From Cryptomeria japonica (Eukaryota; Streptophyta; Pinopsida; Cupressales; Cupressaceae): DNA of 64,000 nucleotides. The position numbers were made by a program, and so were the translations under genes. Within the stretch, counting starts at the first letter, position 1. Each line of letters opens with the position of its first letter. The notes below the pieces were generated by a model, which saw only the letters and a program-made list of their open reading frames with translations, ran no database searches and had not been told where the DNA came from. The DNA lies in NCBI RefSeq assembly GCF_030272615.1, contig NC_081413.1, forward strand, positions 337,560,802 to 337,624,801. The letters run 5' to 3'. Positions 45,430 through 56,531 of the stretch are shown here, in pieces.

Positions 45430-47083
45430 TTGCATTCTTTGTGGGTGATTTTATACATTTTATGGAGGTTTTCTTTAACCCAGGAAATTCGTCGCAAAGA
45501 GTATTACAGAGAGCTTGATAAAATGGGTGGTGTGAGAAAAAGAATTGATTCGCCTAGCTATGTGCAGCTTAAGAATGAAAAGAAGCTATGGCATATTCTG
45601 AAGAAAGGTGGGCTCACTCCATACATTGAGAGGCTTCAAGGGCAAAATCAATACGTTACGAGATATTTTGCTAAAAAATAAAAGGATGGAATGATTGTTC
45701 TTCATGGTCGGAGGGTCCTAGTTGATGAAGCCCTTATTGCATAGTTCATTGGGTTATCTATGGATGGCATGAAGTATTACAGATATAGGGTGTACACGGA
45801 GCAAGCTGTGTAGAATTTCTCCAAGGAGGAGGAGGAGCGGGCTAAAATCATTAAGAAGATGACCAACTACTATGATATTCCGGTCATTAAGTCTTTCTAG
45901 CAAAATTTCTCAAGGTAATTATGAATTACCTTACTTTGGATGGTCAGTATACTAGGGTGTATGGCCACCACTTTGTTATCCCGAATCATTTCTGCCATGG
46001 TCTAAAAATGTCTTTCCCTTTCTACCTCATGTCTGCTCTTAGGGCTAATTTTAGTGACTACTGTAAGAACCCTGCTAAGTTTCCCATTGTGTATGAAAGC
46101 ATGTTGGTCCTTATTGATGCCCATTTCTATTCTCTTCCTCCCCCTGATGATTTTATCCACATTTCTTTTGAGAATGATGAGACTAGTGCAGGAGAGTTTG
46201 ATAATGATGCCTCTAGGTTTGGGTTTGATGAGACTCCCCCTCCCTTAAAAAAAGCTAAAATAGAAATTTCTTCGAGCTCTAAACCCAAGATGAGGAAGGG
46301 TTCCAAAGTTCATAAGAGCATCATTATTTCCTCATCCTCTACTTTGGCTGAGAATGGCCCCCCCTCTTCTAGTGAGAAGGTAGATGATGTTAAGAAACCT
46401 GATAACCCTAATGTCTCGGCCTCTCATTCATCCTATAAGGAGACTTGTAATATGCGTGTGGATGGTATTACAGACCTTCATCCCAAAAGTGATGAGCTAA
46501 ATGATAAGAGGGGAGATTATGAAAATGTGTTGGGGATGGCTCCTGATCATGCAATTGTCACCTTCAGTTTGTTCAAGTGGTTGTTTCATGAACTTAAAGA
46601 GATCTAGATTAACCAAAGAGCCCTGGGAAGCAAAATGGATTCTCTCCCTATAGGTTCTTCTCTTGGTAATCTGAATAATGAAGGGAATTGGACTGAGGCT
46701 GAGAAGAATTTGGTCATGGATAGGGGAAGGGGTTGATCAACTGAAGAAAAGGCTGGAGGAACACATCACCCTTGTTGAGGAAGGCTACAACAAGATCCTA
46801 TACACCCTCAAGACCATTATGGTTAGCAGTCACAAAATTGTTAAACAACCTGTAATGGTTATGAATACCATGGTGAATAGTCTAGAACAATCGGATAAAG
46901 TTGTTGTTATTGGTGATGAAGTTGAGGTAGCTCAAAGTGGTGAAGGACCCTGCAAAAGGACCTGAGGGAATATGAAAATAAAGGCAACCTTTCAAAATTT
47001 GGATCATAAAGCTATGAAGGTTGCTATTGATACCATGAATGCATTTACAGATGAGGTCACTAAGACCCTTAGAAGCCTAATGT
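45430..47083 (+). pseudogene. LINE third ORF, unknown protein
   Basis: Downstream of RNase H, plus strand. Frame one (45430 to about 45900, with stops at 45679 and later) contains KLWHILKKGGLTPYI, YVTRYFAKK and VLVDEALIA*FIGLSMDGM. A second frame (45921-46607) reads MNYLTLDGQYTRVYGHHFV, FPFYLMSALRANF and VYESMLVLIDAHF, then a Ser/Lys-rich linker and a helical segment. A third frame (46678-46965) is coiled coil. The F(x22)F...L spacing and the order globular, linker, coil resemble the accessory ORFs of B, C and F. Plant L1 elements normally end after RNase H, so this is an unusual addition or a captured segment. Confidence 0.6.
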
Positions 47084-47313
47084 AATCGGGTTATTTTTTG
47101 GTGCTGGTTTTTTCTGTGTCTGGGTTTGGTCTTTCTATTGTCTTTTTGTGCCCGGTTGGGATTTTGTTGTCTCTTTGTTTGTTGCTTTTTATGCCTATCC
47201 TTGCAAACCATTTTCCTTTGGATGTTTCTTTCTGATTCTATACCTCTTAGAATCATTTTGTAAAGGGTTTCGGGGCCCCTTCAAAACCTATCTTTGCCTT
47301 AATCCAAAACATA
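47084..47313 (+). other. LINE 3' untranslated tail
   Basis: T-rich, ending GGGTTTCGGGGCCCCTTC ... CCTTAATCCAAAACATAA directly before the target duplication. There is no long poly(A); the A-rich end is short. Confidence 0.6.
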
Positions 47314-47328
47314 AACTTCTTCACCACC

Positions 47329-48425
47329 AGCAGCAATATCCAGATTAATTGTCTCTATCGGATTATTTTGCTTCACGATCTCAATTTGTGCAGGCTTAAA
47401 AACAATATCCTAATCATCAATCTCACATCCACATGCTTTGATATGCTTCCCATGACATCATCAACCTTCACATTTTCACTTTCTACTATTTTCTTCAACC
47501 TCTTATTGTAACATCGGTAGGCCTTTCTCTTAGTAGAATATCCCAAGAAGATTCCTTCATCACATCTTGCATCAAACTTTCCTATATCCTCATCTCTTTT
47601 TTATATAACATTTTCTTCCAAAAACTCTAAAATATCTAGCTGTAGGAACATGACCAAACCATAGCTCATAAGGAGTCTTACAAGAATCACCTTTTATATG
47701 CACCTAATTGAATGTGTAAACAACAGTGCTAACAACTTCTTTCCAAAATGTTTGCAAAACATTTCCTTCAATCAACATTGTTCTATTCTTCCTTTCAATA
47801 GCTCCATTTTGTTTAGGGGTTCTAGGAGTAGATAATTGTCTTCTAATTCCATTCCTCTCATAGAATGTATCAAACTCATTGGATGTGAATTCTCCTATGT
47901 CAGATCTTAGACACTTCAACTTCAACCATGTCTTAGTTTCCACTTTTGCTTTGAATATCTTGAATTTCTCCAATTCTTCTGATTTCTTCCTTCGAAAAGT
48001 CACCCACATCATTATAGAGTAGTCATCAATAAACAACATGAAATACCTATCAACCTACATGCTTCTCACTCTTGTAGGACCACACAAGTCAATATGCACA
48101 AGATCTAACAATCCAAATTAGATGTATACAACTTACTTCTAAATGATGTTCTTGTTTGTTTTCCCAACTGACATTCTTTACATGCTAAATTAGAGGGCTT
48201 CATAATCTTAATAAAATATCTAACAACCTAAGTAGAACTTATCCTTATCATGAAGTCAAAATTAACATGACACGTCCTTCTATGCCACAACCAAATTTCA
48301 TCAATCTAAGAAATCAAACAACTTTTCTCACCGTCATTCAAGTGAAAGATATTACCTTTAGTTTTAGTCCATGTTGCAATCTTTATACTGAAGGCATTTA
48401 GAATCTTGCATTTACCATTCTTGAA
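47329..48425 (-). pseudogene. E2 integrase
   Basis: Minus strand. The zinc-binding part is degraded at about 48310-48160 (a CHVDFDFM-like block, then CKECQLGK-like). The core frame 48039-47704 has LFIDDYSIMMWVTF, RSDIGEFTSNEFD and RRQLSTPRTPKQNGAIERKNRT, including the catalytic Glu. The remainder to 47329 is the C-terminal extension with stops, cut by the LINE at 47328. Confidence 0.8.
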
Positions 48426-49052
48426 TCATAAATCATATCCCTTGTCAGCTATTTGCCCAACAATCAAAAGATTATGCTTTAAATCTTCAACATATAAGAC
48501 ATCATCAGTATTATTCTTACCATCAAAAGATATAAAACCTCTACCATGAACCACACAAGCTTTATCATCTACAAATCTTTCTATACCACCATCATCCCTT
48601 TCCATATTCACAAATTTACTTTTATCACCTATCATATGACGTGAACAACCATTATCAATTACACATTCATCTCTCTCTTCAATCTTAGCAACCAAATATT
48701 TCTCCTCAAGAATGCAGCTTGTAGGATTCACTGGTACAAGATCATCTTCCTTGATAACAATAAATACAAATTCATCTCCTAAATTGCCATTGTCTGATTC
48801 CTCATATGTCACACCTCCATCAATAGTATAATAGCATCTCTTTTGATTTCTATACTTCCGATTAGGCTTGTAGGGCTTGTCATACTTATCATGCTTCTCA
48901 TATCTATTATTCTTATCAATTCTATCATGTCTATCATGCTTATCATACCTAGACATTCTTTTAGGACACCTAGAAGAAAAATGTCCTATCTTATTGCAAG
49001 AAAAAAATTTCAATGGGAACTTTCCATCATACTTACTGACTCCCTTAGGCAA
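48426..49052 (-). pseudogene. E2 gag zinc knuckle and protease
   Basis: A continuous frame begins MPKGVSKYDGKFPLKFFSCNKIGHFSSRCPKRMSR, so the nucleocapsid knuckle is C-x?-C-x4-H-x4-C with the first Cys replaced by Phe. A KHDRHDR/KHDKYDK tandem stretch follows. The protease site is ECVIDNGCSRHMIGDKSKF (near 48660-48600), with DNG in place of DSG as in E1, then DLKHNLLIVGQIADKGYDL. The next stop is at 48426. Confidence 0.8.
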
Positions 49053-49070
49053 TCTCCACGCAATAGGTGC

Positions 49071-49835
49071 TTAAAGCTCATCTATCTCTTTCTCCTGCTC
49101 TTCCATCTCTCTCATCTCTCTTTCATATCTAGAGACCCTAGATGAACTCTCTCCTAGATCATACAGCTGGTTCCTGAATACAGAGGCCTTAAATGCAATC
49201 TTAGATTTACTATGTGATTCTCCAAATTCACTCATCTCAAATGCAGCTAGATTACCAATCAACATGTCTCTTGTCACAATAGTCACACTCTAGATCTCAT
49301 CAATAGCAGCAACTTTAGCTTTATAAGAAGATGGCAAGGATCTCAACACCTTAGCAAAAATATCATCTTCCTCAAGAGTTCCACTGGAACATCTGATGTT
49401 CATAACATGTTCATTCACTTTATCCATAAAGGAAGTTATGTTCTCATCTTCTCCCATCTTCAATATCTCATACTTTCCTTTCAATCTCTACAACTTAGCA
49501 ACTTTAACTTGTAAATCTCCTTCATACAAGACCTCTAGCTTTTTCCATATCTCATGTGCATTCTGAAGTCCCATCACATTAATGATCTCTAAATTGGTCA
49601 AGGTACTCAACAATGCTTCCTTATCTGTTATGTTATGCTCATCTTCCTTGATTTCATTAGCAGTAACTAGTCCACTCGGAGGCACATTGTAGACATTCTT
49701 TGTAATCTTCCAATAATCTTCTTCAAGACACTTCAAATGAACTTTCATCTGATCCTTCCAAACAATATAGTTATTTCCATCAAATATAGGACTCTCCTTC
49801 TTGAACACATAGGTTTCCATCTCGGATTTCCTCAA
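49071..49835 (-). pseudogene. E2 gag capsid region
   Basis: Starts MRKSEMETYVFKKESPIFDGNNYIVWKDQM at 49835 (the functional start may be METYVF, six codons in). A stop separates 49488 from 49484, and another lies near 49288. Blocks MGLQNAHEIWKKLEVLYEGD, YEILKMGEDENITSFM and VLRSLPSSYKAKV are typical of Copia UBN2-type gag. A helical EMREMEEQEKEIDEL segment precedes the knuckle. Confidence 0.85.
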
Positions 49836-49861
49836 ACAGTTAAGATTCTTTTGGAGGATCT

Positions 49862-49874
49862 AGCTTTGATACCA
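49862..49874 (-). promoter_or_regulatory. Primer binding site of E2
   Basis: Plus-strand AGCTTTGATACCA, identical to E1's site, 2 bp from the 5' LTR at 49877. Confidence 0.85.
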
Positions 49875-49876
49875 CT

Positions 49877-51211
49877 TGTTGGAAACAACAAGGAAGGAAA
49901 ACTACGAGGAGGGGTGAATCAGTTTTCAGCAGATTAAACAAATTAGACACTATCTTAGATCTGATCAACTGCAATAAAAAGAAAGATAATAATAATAATA
50001 ACAACACACATAACACCAATATTTTGACGTGGAAAATCCAGTTAAGGGAAAAAGCATGGTTAGAACCTACCCACAATAAGATGATACTTTGCAGTAGTAT
50101 GTGTAAATATTACAATGGGGAATGCATATGCATTTAGGCTCACTATTCAAATTACAATGACCTAGAAGGGTCCAACCCTCAGGGAAGGTTCACTACCTTA
50201 CAAAAATATTCAAAATATAATCCGGCTAAGATGAGCTACAAAAATAGCATCTGCTAATGCTTGATGATAGTTCGAGTTAAGATCATATGTTTTCCCTTCA
50301 CCAATCTCTGCTCAATACACCACACTGAAAGATGAATTCACTTGATTGCACATACACCACTCTCTGATAATGTAGACTCAACAACCATACATCACCGAAC
50401 CATAAATATAACACGTATATATACAAATCATCAACCTTGACTACAAGGTCTGTCAAACCCTTAACACCTAGTTACAAAATTGCATCACACGATACACAAA
50501 TCAACCACTAGACCAATACAATGTCATAAACAACATAGCATGGACCTAAATCAACTCCTCAAACATGCACCACCACCAGAAATCTCACCAAGATCAACCA
50601 TGACATGTTACACCACCAAAATTACCACATAACACGAAGAATATCACCAAACCCATAAGATCATCAAGAAAATGCACAATGATCAATGTGGACCATCACG
50701 ACAAATAGGACATGATTAGGAGATACCAACAAGCATGTTAGAACCATCTGTAATAGCTGCACCAACATCACTTACTGAAATCTTCATTGATCAACACACT
50801 AACACTCAAGAACACTTAACATCAACAACCTAGACAAGAAAGATAGCTTGTGGAGCATCAAATTATGAACTATCAAAAATTTAGATACACACAAACATCC
50901 CAAACACTCTCCCAAATCCGCAACACAAGATATGATCATACTAGACCACAACGAATCAAACAATAGAACACTGCAATACTGAGCACTAAAAGCTAATCTC
51001 CATATCTGAACCCTCAACTCAATCAAATTAGCACGTAGCATAATGAAATCAATAAATAATTACATATCTCTAGTTTATTCAACATATCAAATAGATAAAC
51101 CAACCAGATCAACTCACTGCAATCACCAAAACAATTCTCTGCAACACCAAAACATAGGAATGTGTTGACATCAATGACAATAACATATCCTAGCAGCAAC
51201 GATATCCAACA
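49877..51211 (-). repeat. 5' LTR of E2 (complete copy)
   Basis: TGTTGGAAAC...ATATCCAACA, 1335 bp. The reference for recognising the split LTR of E1 and the shortened shared LTR. It has TATATATA at about 50417-50424 (minus-strand promoter candidate) and GAGGAGGGGTGAATCAGTTT near its left end. Confidence 0.85.
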
Positions 51212-52870
51212 AAGAAAGGGTTAAATGATTAATTTATTAAGAATATATACATGAGATAATTAGTAATATTGAAATGCAATGATTAAAATTAATTTAGAAG
51301 AATAAATTAGCTTAATTAAATAATTGAAGAATTATTTAATTAATAAGACGAGTAATTAGTGCATGATCGATGAGACATTCTTAGGTGTCTACAATATGTG
51401 TGTATGAAGGTGTTGTATAATAGTGGGAGATAGGTATGTATGTATGAAGATGAAGAACCTTGTTGATATCTCTAGTTGTAAGTGTTTTATAGTTGTTGCA
51501 GATATGTTTTCTGGAAGGGTGTTGCTCTAGAATTGTACGTTGCCAGTATGTGGATGTGTTTTCATGTTGACTTAGTTTTGAATTAAGTTGTGGAAATTGA
51601 TTTGGTGCTTTGGATTTTGTACTCCAAAAGTGTATTCAATGATGATGGTGTTCAACAATGTTTGTAGTGCTCCAAATTCCTCTACTTTTTGGTTTCTAAT
51701 GATGATCTTTTAGAAATTGTTCATGATCTTAATTTCTTTCTGTCAAATTTGTTGGCAAGATACATTGTATATATGAAGCAATGTTTTCATTTATGGAAAC
51801 TAATGCTAATGCACCCATCCACATAGCTTAGTTTTTTCATACCAGAAGAGTGATTGATTTTGGTTAAGTCCGATAGACTAGAAAATAGAGTATTTGATAT
51901 AGAACAAGTTGATCAATCTGTACTTCAATACAAGTTTATATCTTGTGTTGAGGATATCAGGGAAGCATTATGGATGTGTTATCTACCATATTTCAAGTTT
52001 GTGGCATCTGGTGTTGACTCATGGTTGAGTTAGATGATCCAATGTGTTGGTTCTCAGTTTGATAAAGTAATTTATTAATATTATGTAAATAATCATTGTG
52101 TGGATTATGTGGATTCATTTTGGTGCTCAATTATTTACTTGTGGTGTGTTGTTAGACAATTTTGGTATCATGTGGACAATTCTTTTTGGTTTGCATATGC
52201 ATTAGAGTTCAAATTGAGTCAACTTGCTATACATGTTTCTTTGTTTTTAAAGTGTTCTTGAAGCTGACATGTAGAAGATCTAATTTCATATTGCAAATAT
52301 AAAATGTCGATGGATATGATCATTTTTGATATTGGTGTGTGTGTGTGTGTGTGTGAAAAGTGTGTGTGATCGATTGTGCACAGTTTCACATGCACAAGTA
52401 AAATATTTATGCTTTGAAATATTGAAGAATAATAGAATAGAGCAGTGTGAGATAAAGAGTTTTGTGCTTAACTAAAATTGTACCTTGATATTTGTAGATG
52501 TTATTTTTTAGTTCAGACATTCCAATTATCTTTTGTAAAAGATATTATAAGACAAGTCTTCTCAGGGTTGTAGCCCTTATTGTTTTGAGCAGTGAACTCT
52601 AGGAAGTATGCCTATATACATGTGCATTCCCCTATATAATATTTATATACTTCTATAGAGTATATTTATATTGTGGGTCCATCCCCACTGTGGCTTTTCC
52701 CTTAACTGGGTTTCCATGTAAAAGTATTGGTGTTATGGTGTTGTTGTTGGTTGCTTTGTGTTTCTGCATTTTCCTTTTGTTCATTTACATCAAGTGGTTG
52801 AAAGAACAAGTTAACAAGGTTCAAATTGTAGAACGCTGAGTCACCCCCCCTCGTAGTGTTCCTTGCTTCC
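51212..52870 (+). repeat. 5' LTR of element C (left end not resolved)
   Basis: Ends shortly after GAGTCACCCCCCCTCGTAG (about 52837-52856) and just before the primer site. It contains a (TG)n microsatellite at about 52334-52355. Up to about 51400 the sequence may be an older flank. No gene is visible. Confidence 0.55.
52334..52355 (+). repeat. (TG)n microsatellite
   Basis: About 11 TG units in element C's LTR, followed by AAAAG and four more units. Confidence 0.9.
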
Positions 52871-52876
52871 AATGAT

Positions 52877-52888
52877 TGGTATCAAAGC
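52877..52888 (+). promoter_or_regulatory. Primer binding site of element C
   Basis: TGGTATCAAAGC, the same variant as in E1 and E2. Confidence 0.8.
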
Positions 52889-52942
52889 CTAGTTCCTCAA
52901 AAGAAGCCAAACATCTCAAGGAGGATCTGGGAAGGTGAATCA

Positions 52943-54178
52943 ATGGATTTTGGTAGTATTCAACATCAACTTATTGTGGCACTTGAGGATCTTGATCAAT
53001 CCCAAGATGAGGTCCGACAAATGAAAAAAAATATTAAAGATGCTAAGAACTTCATGCAATCATTGAAAGATCGGTTGAACAATTCAAGAGAGAAGAGAGA
53101 GGAACTTGTTGATGAGATAAAGGAGAAAGAAAGCCAATGCATTGATGACCAAGTCTTGAAGAAGAAGACAAAAGAATGTGAGAAACTTTCTAGAGATAAT
53201 GTAGTTTAGAAGAATGAGATGGAATCCATTGTGATGAAATTGACAAAGGATATTGAGGAAGGAAGAAGAATAAGGATAATCTTTCTCAATTATTGAAAGA
53301 CAAATCTAATGAATGCTAAAAATTTCATTGTGAGAATTGCCAATTAAAGCTTGACCTGCAAGAATCCAAACAACATGAATAAGACCTTGGAAAATAGATC
53401 CTTCTTCTTAGATATGATCTTGAAGCTAAAAATGAGTACAAGGAGAAGTTTAGGATCAACTCAGCCAAACTTAGTGAGATGCTTGAAAGCTAGAAGAGTG
53501 AAGATGATAAGTGAGACCTTGGATTTGAGAAAGATGAAAGCTCTGGATCTGGTCAAAGCAATCCTAAGTCTCAACATCAGAAGAACAAAGCTAAAAGGTC
53601 TCTAATAAGGCAACCTAATACTCATAAGTTCAATGGTAACTATTTTGTTTGCAATAAACTTGGTCATATTGGCTATTTAATGCAGAAATAAGATGAATCA
53701 TAATGATCCATCTTTCTCCAGTCAATGTTTCAAATGCAACAAGTATGGGCATAAGTCAAATTTATGTAGAAGTATGATGAATAACTTTCCAAATAGAAGG
53801 AACATCTGATGTTATGCATGTGGTAGGTTTGGTCATGTTGCTAACTAGTGAAGATCAAGAGGAAATCAAGGGAACTTTAGGCCTAAACAAGGAAGTGTTG
53901 TATGCTACAATTGCAACAAATCTAGTCACAGTGCAAGATTTTGCAAAAGCAGAAATGTGAATAGGAATGGTCCAGTAGACAAGAACAAGAATGTGAAGGT
54001 AAAGGATATGAGAAAAGCAAAAGTTGAAGAGATCAGAGATCAGATGAAGAAGACATGGGTGAAGAAGAGCAATAATAATATAGGGAGTGGGTCCACACCT
54101 AATTCTAGTACTGGAACTTCATTTGCTAACAAAGCTAAGGCATCCGTCCTTGGGGGAGTTTTCATGAAAATCTTATAA
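52943..54178 (+). pseudogene. Element C gag: coiled coil and four zinc knuckles
   Basis: Starts MDFGSIQHQLIVALEDLDQS at 52943. A coiled coil (DEVRQMKKNIKDAKNF... to about 53600, with stops and frame shifts) precedes knuckles at about 53645 (first Cys and last Cys damaged), 53728 (CFKCNKYGHKSNLC), 53812 (CYACGRFGHVAN) and 53911 (CYNCNKSSHSARFC). The C-terminal stretch 53957-54178 is basic. Same organisation as F's gag, which has lost some Cys residues. Confidence 0.75.
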
Positions 54179-54562
54179 ACCCCCTGTTTAAAATATGCAC
54201 CTAATTCCAATAGGTTACAAAAGTTGTATTTGATGATTACTAATCTATTGAAATGACTTCCAGAAGTGCTTGAGTAATGTTGAAGGTTCACAAAAGATTT
54301 TTATGGAGAATGTCTATCATATAGGGTATTTTAAAGAACCTAAGCACATGTGCATTAATTACACTAAAAAATTAGGGTTGTGAATGATATAAGGCAATTC
54401 TATTTAGTAATTTGTCACTTTGCATTCAAAGCAACACTGTTTGAGCGAGCTCTAAGAGAATATTTCAGTGAGTTCAAAGTGAGAAGGCAATTTGGAAAGG
54501 AACCCTACTCCGGTGAACATGGTAATTATCTGAGAATATTGAAACCCTAAAATTTGTGAATA
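54179..54562 (+). other. Element C spacer between gag and accessory ORF
   Basis: No continuous frame; the sequence from about 54430 has 'gtttgagcgagctctaagag' and 'gaaaccctaa' words, like the corresponding leader in F. Confidence 0.4.
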
Positions 54563-56531
54563 ATGGCTACACCTTTGGTTGTGGATATTATGGAGATATC
54601 CTGACTAGATTTCAAGAGGCACCATTTTAAATTAGTAGAATCAGATCCTCTTGGTTCTTTTTTGTCAATTTCATATGGTGTATTGCATGTAGAGGATGTT
54701 AGAGCATACATCCACTCAAACATTGATAAAATCAGTCGATCACAGATCCTAAATCTATATAACAACCAATTGCTCGATGACAATTTCAAATTGAAACTTG
54801 AATTCATAGTACTAAAGGAGAAGTTCATTTAGGTGGTTATGTTTCTAGTATTTGATGAAAATGATTGGGTTTGGTACGTTCTAAGTAGAATACATGATGA
54901 ATTCATATGGTTGAACCACCCACATAAGATTACCAAAGAATCTATGCAAGGTTGTGACAAGAGTCAACTCAATCATTGGATTGCCTGTGTTAAAGGAGGT
55001 GAAGAACCAAATAGTGATAGATGCAACCGGTTTAGAGTTTAACAAAAGAGTCATGATTGTTAGTGATATATTGGACCACAATGTAATATTTGCATCAATG
55101 ATGATTGGATATAGAATATATCACTCCAGGAGACAATTATGTATCTGGAACTACCATCTATGTTGCCTACCATATGGTCCAAGAAAACAAGGATTTTGAT
55201 CTATGCGAGTTGCTCCAGTTAAAGCTGATAGAGAACTTAGTGAAGATTAAGAATGACAAGAAAAATTCCTTCAAATATGGTACACTCATTCTATGCCTAT
55301 TTTTCTACTTCATGAATGAAGTTCTGGGGACTAGCAATATACAATGGTTATCAGATGCTCTAGTAGCTATCCAAATCCAAAACTATATTTTGAATCTAGG
55401 AGACTTTAAAATCTTGAAGACAGTATTATGGGGATATTTCCAGAACTTCCAAAGCATTATGAAATCAAGGGAAAGGATCCCTAAGGAGATTATTGAGAAG
55501 TATAATGATACCATATGCTTTATGGTTTATATTGATCAATGTTAGATGAAAGTAGTGGAACCAAGAGATGCATGGATAATGTCAATGGAGTATGAGGTAG
55601 AAGGTGACATCCTTGAGATATATGCTCAACATCTTCTAAGAAGACTAGTAGATCCATTTGAAGAAAGGTTTGGAGCCTTTGCAGAGAAGGACCTTTAACT
55701 CCACTCACAATTCAAGAAGCCAAAGATTATGAGAAAGGTCTGGATGAAGTAGAGACATATGCATAAAGAATTGGACTTCCTACTAAGGAGGTTCAGAAGG
55801 CAAGGGAAAGGACTACACATACCGAAGAAACCAAGACAAGTGGTTAAAGAACTTCTTCCAAGCCAATGAAACCCAAAATATCAACATCTCCATCCGATCC
55901 AAAATCAGTGAGCACAAAGAAGACAGTAGAGGAGCCAACTGACAAGCTAGAGAAAAGGTAGAAAGAACAAGTGGATAAGGAGAAAATCACTATGGAGGAA
56001 TATGAGGAGACATAATTCAAGGATGCATTTAAGGAGGTAAAGCCCAAAGTAGCTAAGGCCACTAAAGTTGCTAAGGAGAATCCATCCAGTGGAGTCAAGC
56101 CAAGCAAGAAACCAAAAGCCTCTGGAAAAGGCAAGGTAATTAAGAAAGTAAGATTCATAGTTAATCCTCCTATGTCATTAGATGAAATTGTAGATGAGGT
56201 TATTAAGCATGGAAATTTGAAACCAATGCCTAAATGGTATGAAAATTTTGATGATAATGGAAAAAGGACTTTAGAGGAAGCTATTGTTAAGTATTTGAAT
56301 GTGTACAGTAGATATCTAGTAGAAATTATGTCTAAAATACCTAAGAGCTTGTATTATACTTTGGAGATAAGAAGGAAAACTACAAATAATGAAGATGAAA
56401 GGTTAAGTGAGTATGAAATTGTGAATTTATACCTGGTAATAGGAGCTATAGAAATAAATAGAATACTTCAAGAAGTTAAGCCACGCTTTAGAAGAAAAAC
56501 TAGAGTCAATATGATGCAAGAGCATCCCTAG
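54563..56531 (+). pseudogene. Element C accessory protein, homologue of the F protein
   Basis: Starts MATPLVVDIMEIS at 54563 and covers about 650 codons with several stops and frame shifts. Block 1: VLHVEDVRAYIHSNIDKI, then HKITKESMQGVTRVNS, GTTIYVAYHMVQENKDFDLC (55147-55206) and FKYGTLILCLFFYF (55270-55311). KIIEKYEDDICF-like (EIIEKYNDTICFMVY) and VEPRDAWIM follow, as in F. A Lys-rich linker lies at 55840-56160. Block 2 (56228-56355) has WYENFDDNGKRTLEEAIVKYL and IPKSLYYTLEIRR, matching F's block 2. The long Lys/Glu helix of F is absent. No catalytic motif is visible. Confidence 0.7.

Larger units (their letters stand above)
39296..47313 (+). mobile_element. L1-like LINE, nearly full length, with an extra third ORF
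   Basis: An 8.0-kb plus-strand element flanked by the 15-bp duplication. ORF1 (DUF4283 and zinc knuckle), ORF2 (endonuclease, reverse transcriptase, zinc-binding, RNase H) and a third coding region follow each other. It ends in a 3' tail with GGGTTTCGGGGCCCCTTC and CCTTAATCCAAAACATAA. All frames carry stops. RNase H downstream of reverse transcriptase is common in plant L1 elements. Confidence 0.85.
35422..51211 (-). mobile_element. Element E2: minus-strand Ty1/copia retrotransposon
   Basis: On the minus strand: 5' LTR 51211-49877, primer site, gag, protease, integrase, [solo LTR and LINE insertions], reverse transcriptase, RNase H, polypurine tract, 3' LTR 35618-35422. Same subfamily as E1, with the same DNG protease variant. 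It is joined head to tail to E1 through the shared LTR. The right flank beyond 51211 does not show an obvious target duplication, because the left partner is E1. Confidence 0.85.
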
